Assembly: GCF_006716065.1 (NCBI RefSeq)
Contig: NZ_VFOL01000001.1
Coordinates: forward strand, 1,798,001 to 1,862,000
Direction of reading: 5' to 3'
DNA: 64,000 nucleotides
Source of the DNA: Salinispora arenicola
GTDB taxonomy: Bacteria; Actinomycetota; Actinomycetes; Mycobacteriales; Micromonosporaceae
Part shown: positions 35,867 to 42,855 of the stretch, piece by piece
Layout of the letters: every line of letters starts with the position of its first letter
How positions within the stretch are numbered: the first letter of the stretch is position 1
Notes under the pieces: model-generated
The model's input: only the letters and a program-made list of their open reading frames with translations
What the model was told of the DNA's origin: nothing
The model's database searches: none
Program-made: the position numbers and the translations under genes

Positions 35867-36225
35867 CCGACCGGATCGAGTTGACCGGCCTGCGTGCGCG
35901 CGGACGGCACGGGGTGTACGACTTCGAGCGTGCGCACGGGCAGGACTTCGTCGTGGACGCCGTCCTGGAACTGGACCTCGCACCGGCCGCTCGTTCTGAC
36001 CAGGTGACCGACACCATCCACTACGGCGAGTTGGCCGAGCGGCTGGCAGCGGTGGTGACCGGGGAGCCGGTCAACCTGATCGAGACCCTCGCCGACCGGC
36101 TCCTCACGGTCTGCCTGGCCGACCCCCGGGTGCGCACCGCCACGGTGACCGTACGTAAGCCGGAGGCCCCGGTGCCGTGTACCTTCACCGACGTGGCCGT
36201 CACCATGACCAGGCCGGCCCGGTGA
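35863..36225 (+). CDS. folB: Dihydroneopterin aldolase
   Basis: FolB cleaves dihydroneopterin to hydroxymethyl-dihydropterin and glycolaldehyde. The 120 residues include GLRARGRHGVYDFERAHGQDF with the usual Gly-rich turn, the active-site region DTIHYGELAERL, a conserved NLIETLADRL, and the C-terminal VRKPEAPVP with the conserved Lys. The GTG start overlaps the folP stop, and the stop overlaps the folK start, giving a tight folP-folB-folK cassette. Confidence 0.96.
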   Translation: MTDRIELTGLRARGRHGVYDFERAHGQDFVVDAVLELDLAPAARSDQVTDTIHYGELAERLAAVVTGEPVNLIETLADRLLTVCLADPRVRTATVTVRKPEAPVPCTFTDVAVTMTRPAR

Positions 36226-36749
36226 CCCGCGCCCTGCTCTCCCTCGGCAGTAACCTGGGTGATCGTGCCGGCCACCTGCGGTCGGCGGTCGCGTCGTTGG
36301 GCGGGTCCGTGCTCCTGGTCTCCGGGGTCTACGAGACACCACCCTGGGGCGACAGCGACCAGCCCGCGTACCTGAACGCCGTCGTGTTGGCCGAGGATCC
36401 CGACGCGGGGCCGGAGGACTGGTTGGCGCGGGCCCGGGCGGCCGAGCGCGCGGCCGGGCGGGAACGCGACCCTGCCCGGCGCTTTGGTCCGCGCACCCTC
36501 GACGTCGACGTCATCGTGGTGTGGACCCAGGAGGGCACGCCGATGCTCCGTGACGATCCCGAGTTGACGCTGCCGCACCCGCGTGCCCACCTGCGTGCCT
36601 TCGTCCTGCGGCCCTGGCTCGACATCCAACCGTACGGGCGCCTGCCGGGGCACGGCTGGGTGACCGACCTGCTGAACTCGGCGGCGGTCGGCGCGGACGC
36701 GGTGGAACTGCGTCCCTGCCCCGAAGTGGGGTTAGAGTCGACGCTATGA
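36222..36749 (+). CDS. folK: Hydroxymethyl-dihydropterin pyrophosphokinase
   Basis: FolK pyrophosphorylates hydroxymethyl-dihydropterin, supplying FolP. Recognisable segments in the 175 residues are LSLGSNLGDRAGHL, VYETPPWGDSDQPAYLNAVV, RDPARRFGPRTLDVDVI and LPHPRAHLRAFVL. GTG 36222 overlaps the folB stop. It completes a contiguous set of three late pterin-pathway enzymes, separated from folE by the secretion-like block. Confidence 0.96.
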   Translation: MTRALLSLGSNLGDRAGHLRSAVASLGGSVLLVSGVYETPPWGDSDQPAYLNAVVLAEDPDAGPEDWLARARAAERAAGRERDPARRFGPRTLDVDVIVVWTQEGTPMLRDDPELTLPHPRAHLRAFVLRPWLDIQPYGRLPGHGWVTDLLNSAAVGADAVELRPCPEVGLESTL

Positions 36750-36759
36750 GGCAGCGGGC

Positions 36760-37299
36760 ATGACGCGGGCGAGGTCATCACCCCCGGGTGGCACGGGCCC
36801 TGGCCGGATGGGCCCCACCCGGATCTCCACACTGGTGGTCGCCGGCCTCGCCGCGGCCGCGGTGGCATGGCTGCTGATCAGCTTTCTCTACTACGACTAC
36901 CTGCCCGACGACCTGCCCTGGCTGCCGGTGGTCACGCTGGCCGCGCTCGCCGTGCTGGAAGGGTACGCCGCGGTCAACACGCGTGCCCGGATCGAGCGCA
37001 GACCGGGCCGGGAGCCGGTGAACCCGCTGTTGGTGGCGCGGTTCGTGGTGCTGGCCAAGGCGTCCGCACTGGCCGGCGCGATCTTCGCCGGCTTCTACGC
37101 GGGCCTGACCGGGTGGCTGTTCGTGGAGAGCACGGAGGCCGCGGTGAACGACCGGAACGTGGCCGTCGGTGGCCTGCTCGCCGCGTTGGCGCTGGTGGCC
37201 GCCGCGCTCTGGTTGGAGCGTTCCTGCCGGGTTCCCGAGCAGGAGGACGACGAGGACCGCGAGCCCGGTGACCGGGAAGGCCGTACCGGCCGCCGTTGA
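36760..37299 (+). CDS. DUF3180 membrane protein
   Basis: This small membrane protein has 179 residues and four helices: around 22-42, 51-67, 92-114 and 124-146. It matches the DUF3180 family found immediately after folK in actinobacteria, where its function is unknown. The C-terminal tail is short and highly charged (EDDEDREPGDREGR). ATG 36760 is 10 bp after the folK stop, so it is probably in the folate operon. A TAGAGT hexamer at 36733-36738 inside the 3' end of folK could start a separate short-leader transcript. Confidence 0.85.
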   Translation: MTRARSSPPGGTGPGRMGPTRISTLVVAGLAAAAVAWLLISFLYYDYLPDDLPWLPVVTLAALAVLEGYAAVNTRARIERRPGREPVNPLLVARFVVLAKASALAGAIFAGFYAGLTGWLFVESTEAAVNDRNVAVGGLLAALALVAAALWLERSCRVPEQEDDEDREPGDREGRTGRR

Positions 37300-37417
37300 G
37301 CACGGGCTTCCGCCGGGCCTTTCGCGCGGGTACGGTGCCTGCCACCGGAGAGTAGCGGCCGCGGCGGTCCGCCCCACCCGTCGGACCTGGATGGGCGGCC
37401 ACATGGAGGGCGGCTGC

Positions 37418-38617
37418 ATGGGGTACGACGAATCGGGTCGGGGCGCTTCGGACACCTTCTCCGGAACCCACGTCGCCGCCCTGGACGACCCGACCCACGC
37501 CGAGCCCGGCGAGGACCGGCTCGGGGTGCACATCGTGTGGGAGGTCCTGCTCCTGGCCGCCGTGGCCGGGGTCGCGTACCTGCTCTGGCGGGAGAACCCG
37601 GACACTTTCCGGGGCGACAGTCTGCGGTCACTGCTCGTTGACGGGGTCGTTCTCGGGCTGCTGACCCTCGCGGCCGGGCTGAGCCTGCGTACGGCGGTGG
37701 TGAATCTGGCGATCGGGCCGGCGGCCGTCGCGGCGGCACTGCACATGGCCGAGCAGGGTGACCGGGGCGCGGTCGCCGCGCTGGGACCGGCGCTCGCCGT
37801 CGCGGTGCTGGGTGGGTTGGTCCTGGCGCTCGTGGTGACGGTGCTGCACGTTCCCGCCTGGGCGGCCAGTCTCGCCGCCGCCGCGGCGATCGTCGGGTAC
37901 ATCGAGCAGCGTGACGTTGCCGTCCTACCGCAGGGCGGCTACGACCCTACGAGCGACGCGCTGTACCTGTTCGCTGGGTTCGCGGCGGTCACGGTGCTCG
38001 GCGGGTCGTTCGGCGCGTTGCGGCCGATCCGCCGGGTGGTCGGCAGGTTCCGTCCGGTCACTGATCCGGCCCGCCGCAGGGGCGTGCTGGCCCCGGTGGT
38101 GGCAGGTGGCGCACTGGTCGCGTCCAGCGTGTTGGCGGTGCTGTCCGGCGCCCTGCTGGGAACCCCCGCCGCCGGTCCGGTCGCCGTCGGGTCGGGGCTG
38201 GACTGGACCGTCCTGGCGGTGGGAACGGCGATGCTCGCCGGCACCAGTGCCTTCGGCCGTCGGGGTGGGATCCTCGGCACCTTGCTCGCCGTTTCGTTGG
38301 TCACGCTCGTTCTCGCGGACCTGCGGGCGAGCGGTCTGTCGGCGAGCCGATGGGCAGTCGGGGTGGCGGTACTCGGCGTCGGACTGGTGGTCACCCGGCT
38401 GGTGGAGGCATACGGGGGGCCACGGGACGGCCGGACAGCCGTGGCCGAGGGCCTCGATTTCGACGGGCGGATGAGCGGTGATTGGAGTGCGCAACGGGCC
38501 GAGCCGATCGCGGACTGGGCGAGAGCTCTGCCGCCGCAGCCTGTGGAAGGCCCCACAGATCGCTGGGACCTCCCGGACTGGGGGGCCGAACGGCACTGGG
38601 ATCCCAGCCGCCGCTGA
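37418..38617 (+). CDS. Orphan RbsC-like ABC permease homologue
   Basis: This polytopic membrane protein of 399 residues and about nine helices follows the pattern of ribose/branched-chain-type ABC permeases. A VVNLAIGPAAVAAALHMA segment stands where those permeases have their DLSVG-type element, and TSAFGRRGGILGTLL resembles their TSLFGGRG element. No ATPase or binding-protein gene is adjacent. Long hydrophilic N- and C-terminal extensions (Trp-rich C-terminus) are additional. ATG 37418 is chosen for GGAGG 8 nt upstream. It could be a repurposed permease fold and not a transporter subunit. Confidence 0.7.
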   Translation: MGYDESGRGASDTFSGTHVAALDDPTHAEPGEDRLGVHIVWEVLLLAAVAGVAYLLWRENPDTFRGDSLRSLLVDGVVLGLLTLAAGLSLRTAVVNLAIGPAAVAAALHMAEQGDRGAVAALGPALAVAVLGGLVLALVVTVLHVPAWAASLAAAAAIVGYIEQRDVAVLPQGGYDPTSDALYLFAGFAAVTVLGGSFGALRPIRRVVGRFRPVTDPARRRGVLAPVVAGGALVASSVLAVLSGALLGTPAAGPVAVGSGLDWTVLAVGTAMLAGTSAFGRRGGILGTLLAVSLVTLVLADLRASGLSASRWAVGVAVLGVGLVVTRLVEAYGGPRDGRTAVAEGLDFDGRMSGDWSAQRAEPIADWARALPPQPVEGPTDRWDLPDWGAERHWDPSRR

Positions 38618-38645
38618 CCAGCAGGTCGGCGGGGGGCGGGCCGGT

Positions 38646-38651
38646 TAGGCT
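38646..38651 (+). promoter_or_regulatory. -10 element TAGGCT for leaderless 101-residue gene
   Basis: TAGGCT ends 7 nt before ATG 38659, placing the predicted transcription start at the initiation codon. Confidence 0.45.
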
Positions 38652-38658
38652 CGGCCGC

Positions 38659-38964
38659 ATGACCGACACACCATCGACCTTCCCCGCCGGCCGGTCGTTC
38701 GAGGAGTTGGACGCGCTCTCGACGGAGGAACTGCGTGAGCAGGCGTTCGCGGCGGCGCGGGAGCACCGTGACGTGCGGTTCTTCTGGTCGGTGCTGCGGC
38801 ATCTGCCGAACGCAGACGAGGCCGCGGCCCTGGATGGTGCGCCGAACTCGGTCGGGCCGACCATTGACGAGGCGGTGGCGCTGTGGCGGGAGCTGACCGG
38901 CCACGGCTACGAGGAGTCGGCCCCGCTGCTGCGGGCGGCCTTCATCGACTATCTGCTGCGGTGA
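38659..38964 (+). CDS. Conserved small acidic protein of unknown function
   Basis: This is a 101-residue soluble, mostly helical protein (for example STEELREQAFAAAREHRDVR). I do not recognise a family with a known role. A TAGGCT box ends 7 nt before the ATG. Its last 16 bp overlap the 3' end of the convergent OpuC ATPase gene, so the two stop codons lie inside each other's coding DNA. Confidence 0.75.
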   Translation: MTDTPSTFPAGRSFEELDALSTEELREQAFAAAREHRDVRFFWSVLRHLPNADEAAALDGAPNSVGPTIDEAVALWRELTGHGYEESAPLLRAAFIDYLLR

Positions 38965-40043
38965 CCGTCGTGTATCTGCTGCGACGACCGTTTGTCTCCT
39001 GAGCGACTCTCCTCCTGAGCGACCCGATGGGCTGTGCCGTCAGTCGCCGGGGTGGCCCAGTCGAGTAGCCGGGCTCGGGTGAGAACGCCCACGGGGTGGT
39101 TGTGGTCGGTTACCACCACCCGGTCGGCCGCTGAGGTCAGCAGGACGCCCAGCGCGTCGTACGCCGACGCACCGAGCGGCACCGTGGGCAGGCTGGCGGC
39201 CGTTGTGGCGGCGGACACCGGCTCGACCGTATCCCGGGTGACCGGGGTGACCGCCAGCCGACGGATACCCCGATCGGCGCCGACGAATTCCCGTACGAAC
39301 GGGGTGGCCGGCGCGCCGAGCACTGCGGCCGGGGTGTCGAACTGCTCCAGGCGGCCTCCTTCGGAGAGCACCGCGATCCGGTCGCCCAGCCGAACTGCCT
39401 CGTCGAGGTCGTGGGTCACCAGCACGATGGTCTTGCGGACTTCGGCCTGCAACCGTAGGAACTCCTCCTGTAACCGGGTCCGCACGATCGGGTCGACCGC
39501 GGAGAACGGCTCGTCCATCAGCAGGACCACCGGGTCCGCGGCCAGGGCCCGGGCCACGCCCACCCGCTGCCGCTGGCCGCCGGAGAGCTCGTGCGGGTAG
39601 CGGGCGCCGAATTGGGTCGGATCGAGGCCGACCAGCTCCAGCAGCTCGGTGACTCGCCGCCGGCGGCGGTCCCGGGGCCAGCCGAGTAGCTGTGGCACGG
39701 TGGCGACGTTCGCGCTGATGGTCTGGTGCGGGAACAGGCCGACGTTCTGGATCACGTACCCGATGCGGCGGCGCAGCTGCACCGGGTCGACCCGCGTGAC
39801 ATCCTCCCCGTCGAGCAGGATCCGGCCGCCGGTCGGCTCGACGAGTCGGTTCACCATGCGCAGCACGGTCGACTTACCGCAGCCGGACGGACCGATCAGC
39901 ACGACCATCTCGCCGGCCGCGACGTCCAGGGTCAGTTCGCCGACCGCCTCCGTGCCGTCCGGGTAGCGCTTGCCGATCCGGTCGAGCGAGATCGACGCGG
40001 CATGCGCCCCGTCGACAGCGGATCCGCGCGGGGTAACGTCCAC
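38949..40043 (-). CDS. opuCA: Osmolyte ABC transporter ATPase with CBS-like tail
   Basis: This is the ATPase of a glycine betaine/carnitine/choline-type (OpuC/ProV) importer, 364 residues. Walker A is IGPSGCGKST, the signature motif is LSGGQRQR, Walker B is VVLLMDEPFSAVDP and the switch His is in LVTHDLDEAV. The C-terminal 90 residues contain a degenerate CBS region ending RVVVTDHNHPVGVLTRARLL, which in relatives senses ionic strength. GTG 40043 is the only plausible start and lies 2 bp from the divergent permease start. It is transcribed away from its permeases, which is unusual. Confidence 0.93.
   Translation of the reverse strand: MDVTPRGSAVDGAHAASISLDRIGKRYPDGTEAVGELTLDVAAGEMVVLIGPSGCGKSTVLRMVNRLVEPTGGRILLDGEDVTRVDPVQLRRRIGYVIQNVGLFPHQTISANVATVPQLLGWPRDRRRRRVTELLELVGLDPTQFGARYPHELSGGQRQRVGVARALAADPVVLLMDEPFSAVDPIVRTRLQEEFLRLQAEVRKTIVLVTHDLDEAVRLGDRIAVLSEGGRLEQFDTPAAVLGAPATPFVREFVGADRGIRRLAVTPVTRDTVEPVSAATTAASLPTVPLGASAYDALGVLLTSAADRVVVTDHNHPVGVLTRARLLDWATPATDGTAHRVAQEESRSGDKRSSQQIHDGHRSR
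40012..40039 (+). promoter_or_regulatory. Promoter TCGACA-N16-TAACGT for opuC permeases
   Basis: The -35-like TCGACA (40012-40017) and -10-like TAACGT (40034-40039) are 16 bp apart, and the -10 ends 6 nt before ATG 40046. This predicts a leaderless message. The promoter lies inside the first codons of the divergent ATPase gene. Confidence 0.5.
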
Positions 40044-40045
40044 AC

Positions 40046-40735
40046 ATGTCCTTCCGCCTGAGCTACCTGGCTGACCCGGGTAACCCGTGGTTCTCCTGGC
40101 AGTACGTGCGGGACAACTCTGACACGATCCTCGCCGCACTGCGCGAGCACACCTCACTTACCGCGCGGGCGGTGCTCATCGCGGTGCTGATTGCGGTGCC
40201 GCTGGCGGTGGCCGCGTACTGGTTCCGTGCCCTGGCCGGGCCTATCCTGGTGGTCACCGGCGTTCTCTACACGGTTCCGTCGCTGGCGTTGTTCGCGTTC
40301 CTCGCGCCGTATTTGGGGATCGGGGCGGTGACCGTGCTCACTGTGGTGGCGCTCTACGCGTTACTGGTGATCGTCCGCAACGCGTTGGCCGGGCTCACGC
40401 AGGTGCCGCCCGAGGTGCGGGAGGCGGCTGAGGGCATGGGGTACGGCCGCTGGGGGCGGTTGTTCCGGATCGAGCTTCCGCTGGCGTTGCCCGGCATCCT
40501 CACCGGGCTGCGCCTGGCAACGGTCTCGACGGTGGCGTTGGTCACCGTGGGGGTGGTCGTGGGGCGGGGCGGGCTCGGTCAGTTGATCTTCGGTGGCTTC
40601 CAGAACAATTTCTACAAGGCGCAGATCATGACCGGCACGCTGCTCTGCGTCCTGCTCGCCTTGGTGTTCGACCTCGCCCTGGCCGGTGTCGGGCGGCTGC
40701 TCACACCGTGGCTGCGCCGCCGGAGCGCGGCATGA
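40046..40735 (+). CDS. opuCB: Osmolyte ABC transporter permease
   Basis: This integral membrane permease has 229 residues and about six helices. The MetI-like coupling loop is EVREAAEGMGYGRWGRLFRIELPLA-type; the EAA motif here is EAAEGMGYGRWG. The family N-terminal segment YVRDNSDTILAALREHTSLT is present. It forms an OpuC-type importer with the next permease, the divergent ATPase and the downstream binding protein. The stop overlaps the next gene as ATGA. Confidence 0.93.
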   Translation: MSFRLSYLADPGNPWFSWQYVRDNSDTILAALREHTSLTARAVLIAVLIAVPLAVAAYWFRALAGPILVVTGVLYTVPSLALFAFLAPYLGIGAVTVLTVVALYALLVIVRNALAGLTQVPPEVREAAEGMGYGRWGRLFRIELPLALPGILTGLRLATVSTVALVTVGVVVGRGGLGQLIFGGFQNNFYKAQIMTGTLLCVLLALVFDLALAGVGRLLTPWLRRRSAA

Positions 40736-41466
40736 TCGCGGCAGTGGGGCCGATCGAGGCGGCGGTGGTCTGGCTCAACGACCCGCTGAACTGGACCAAT
40801 CCGGGCGGCGTCCTGGACCGGATCGGCGAGCATCTGTCCATGTCGGCGGCGGCGGTGGTCCTGGGCTGCCTGGTCGCCTGGCCGATCGGGCTCTGGCTCG
40901 GGCACACCGAGCGTGGTGGTGGGCTGGTCGTGCTGGTGGCCAACCTGACGCTCGCCGTGCCGACGTTGGCCCTGCTGACCATCCTTCCGTTGACCTTCCT
41001 CGGGTTCGGCCGGCCTGCGGTGGTGGTGGCGCTGGCGGTCTTCGCGGTACCGCCGTTGCTGGCCAACGCGTACACCGGGGTGCGTCAGGTGGATCCGGAG
41101 GCCCGAGACGCGGCTCGGGGGATGGGTTTCTCCGGTTGGCAGCTGCTGCGTCGGGTGGAGCTGCCGCTCGCGGTGCCGTACCTGGCGGCGGGGTTCCGGA
41201 CCGCTGCGGTACAGGTCGTGGCCACCGCCGCGCTGGCCTCGTTTGTCAACGGCGGTGGCCTGGGGCAGATCATCCGGGCCGGATTCGGTCTGGACATCGC
41301 CGCCGGCGGTGGGCAGATCCTCGCCGGTGGGCTGCTGGTGGCTGGGCTTGCCATGCTGGTGGAGCTGGTGCTGGCGCTGGTCGAGCGGCTCGCCACGCCG
41401 CGTCCGCTGCGGACCCGGGGGCGGCGAGCGGGTCGTCGCGCCGCGGACGCGGTCACCGGCACCTGA
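40732..41466 (+). CDS. opuCD: Osmolyte ABC transporter permease
   Basis: This is the second permease of the importer, 244 residues. The EAA-type loop reads DPEARDAARGMGFSGWQLLR, and the helix FRTAAVQVVATAALASFVN is followed by GGGLGQIIRAGFGL, both typical of OpuCD/ProW relatives. The ATG overlaps the opuCB stop. The basic C-terminal tail is cytoplasmic. Pairing of two related permeases suggests a heterodimeric channel. Confidence 0.93.
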   Translation: MIAAVGPIEAAVVWLNDPLNWTNPGGVLDRIGEHLSMSAAAVVLGCLVAWPIGLWLGHTERGGGLVVLVANLTLAVPTLALLTILPLTFLGFGRPAVVVALAVFAVPPLLANAYTGVRQVDPEARDAARGMGFSGWQLLRRVELPLAVPYLAAGFRTAAVQVVATAALASFVNGGGLGQIIRAGFGLDIAAGGGQILAGGLLVAGLAMLVELVLALVERLATPRPLRTRGRRAGRRAADAVTGT

Positions 41467-41659
41467 TCCGCGTGGCCGGGTGAGCCGGGCGTTCGGCCTC
41501 TCGTCGACCGCGTCGGGTGACGATCCGATGACGAAGTCCGGCCCCGGTTTGTCGTACCCGCCTGGAGGATGTTGGGGTAGAAGACGCGGGCGACCCGACC
41601 GCCCGTCGGACACGCGGCCGGCCCGAAAGGCCGTGCCGGGACACGGAAGGCGGGCAGAC

Positions 41660-42664
41660 ATGCACGCGCGCACACGTTTGGCGATCGGTGCCGTCGGCGC
41701 CCTGGCCACGGCTGGGCTGTTGACTGGCTGCGGCGAGGCCGGGTCGTCGGGCACGGACGCACCCGAGCCGGCTGCCTCCGGGCAGGGATGTGCCCCGGTG
41801 GCCGGCGACGAGCTGATCGTGCTGACCGACGACAAGTTGCTCCAGAACAGCGACAATGTCATCCCCGCGGTCAACGCCGACGTCGCGTCACCGCAGCTCG
41901 TCGCCGCCCTGGACCGGGTCTCCGCGGCACTGGACACGCCGAAGCTGATTCAGCTCAACAAGGCTGTCGACGTGGACCGCAAGACGCCGGCGGTCGCGGC
42001 GGCCGAGTTCGCCACCGCCAACGACCTCACCACCGGCGTCGAGAAGGGCGCCGGCGGCACGATCACGGTTGGTGCCGCCAACTTCAGTGAGAGCCAGACC
42101 CTCGCCGAGCTTTACAAGATCGTGCTGATCGCCGCCGGCTACCAGGCCGAGGTGCAGCAGGTCGGCAGCCGCGAACTCTACGAGCCCGCCCTGGAGAAGG
42201 GCGAGATCCAGGTGTTCCCCGAGTACGCGGCCACGATGGCGGAGTTCCTCAACACCAAGGCGAACGGCAAAGACGCCCCGCCGGTCTCCTCGCCGGATCT
42301 GGACGAGACGGTTGCCGCGCTGAAGGCGGCCGGTGCGAAGGTCAACCTGGCCTTCGGTTCGCCCTCCGCGGCCCAGGACCAGAATGCGTTTGCCGTTACG
42401 CGTGCCTTCGCCGACAAGTACGACGTGCGTACTCTCTCCGAACTGGCCGAGAAGTGCTCCGGTCAGGAGACCGTCCTGGCCGGTCCCCCGGAGTGCCCGC
42501 AGCGGCCGAAGTGCCAGGTCGGGCTGGTCGAGGTCTACGACTTCAAGGCCGGGTCGTTCAGCTCGCTCGACGCTGCCGGGCCGCAGACGAAGAATGCCCT
42601 GAAGACCGGTGTGGCCAGCGTGGGTCTGGTGCTCTCCTCCGACGGGGCGCTCGCCGCCGGCTGA
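41660..42664 (+). CDS. opuCC: Circularly permuted OpuAC-type binding lipoprotein
   Basis: This substrate-binding lipoprotein of 334 residues has lipobox GLLTGC. The domain order is rotated. Residues 50-115 (VLTDDKLLQNSDNVIPAVNA through LNKAVDVDRKTPAVAA) resemble the segment that normally ends OpuAC proteins. The usual N-terminal start, ITVGAANFSESQTLAELYK, comes only after it. The chain then stops at VGLVLSSDGALAAG, exactly where the moved segment should continue. The transported osmolyte cannot be told from sequence. It follows the permeases after a 193-bp gap. Confidence 0.88.
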   Translation: MHARTRLAIGAVGALATAGLLTGCGEAGSSGTDAPEPAASGQGCAPVAGDELIVLTDDKLLQNSDNVIPAVNADVASPQLVAALDRVSAALDTPKLIQLNKAVDVDRKTPAVAAAEFATANDLTTGVEKGAGGTITVGAANFSESQTLAELYKIVLIAAGYQAEVQQVGSRELYEPALEKGEIQVFPEYAATMAEFLNTKANGKDAPPVSSPDLDETVAALKAAGAKVNLAFGSPSAAQDQNAFAVTRAFADKYDVRTLSELAEKCSGQETVLAGPPECPQRPKCQVGLVEVYDFKAGSFSSLDAAGPQTKNALKTGVASVGLVLSSDGALAAG

Positions 42665-42841
42665 GGCGAAGTACGGGCCGAGCAGACCACCAGGGCGCGT
42701 GTTCGACCGGGTTGACCTGCCGGTGAGGTCGGTTTCCCACCGTGGCTACCGCTGGCCCACGGGCGGCGAGCCGGCTCGTCGACGGGCCGGGAAGCAGGAG
42801 AGTGGGTGTCGGCTGCCGTTCCCAGGCGGCGCAACTCTCGG

Positions 42842-42847
42842 TAGGCT
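42842..42847 (+). promoter_or_regulatory. -10 element TAGGCT
   Basis: TAGGCT ends 8 nt before ATG 42856. This is one of several identical hexamers at near-leaderless spacing in the window. Confidence 0.4.
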
Positions 42848-42855
42848 GCACACCC

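Noticed and set aside
40612..41937. 441-codon minus-strand frame opposite the opuC permease and binding-protein genes
   Set aside because: It overlaps clear permease motifs on the plus strand and has no domain of its own.
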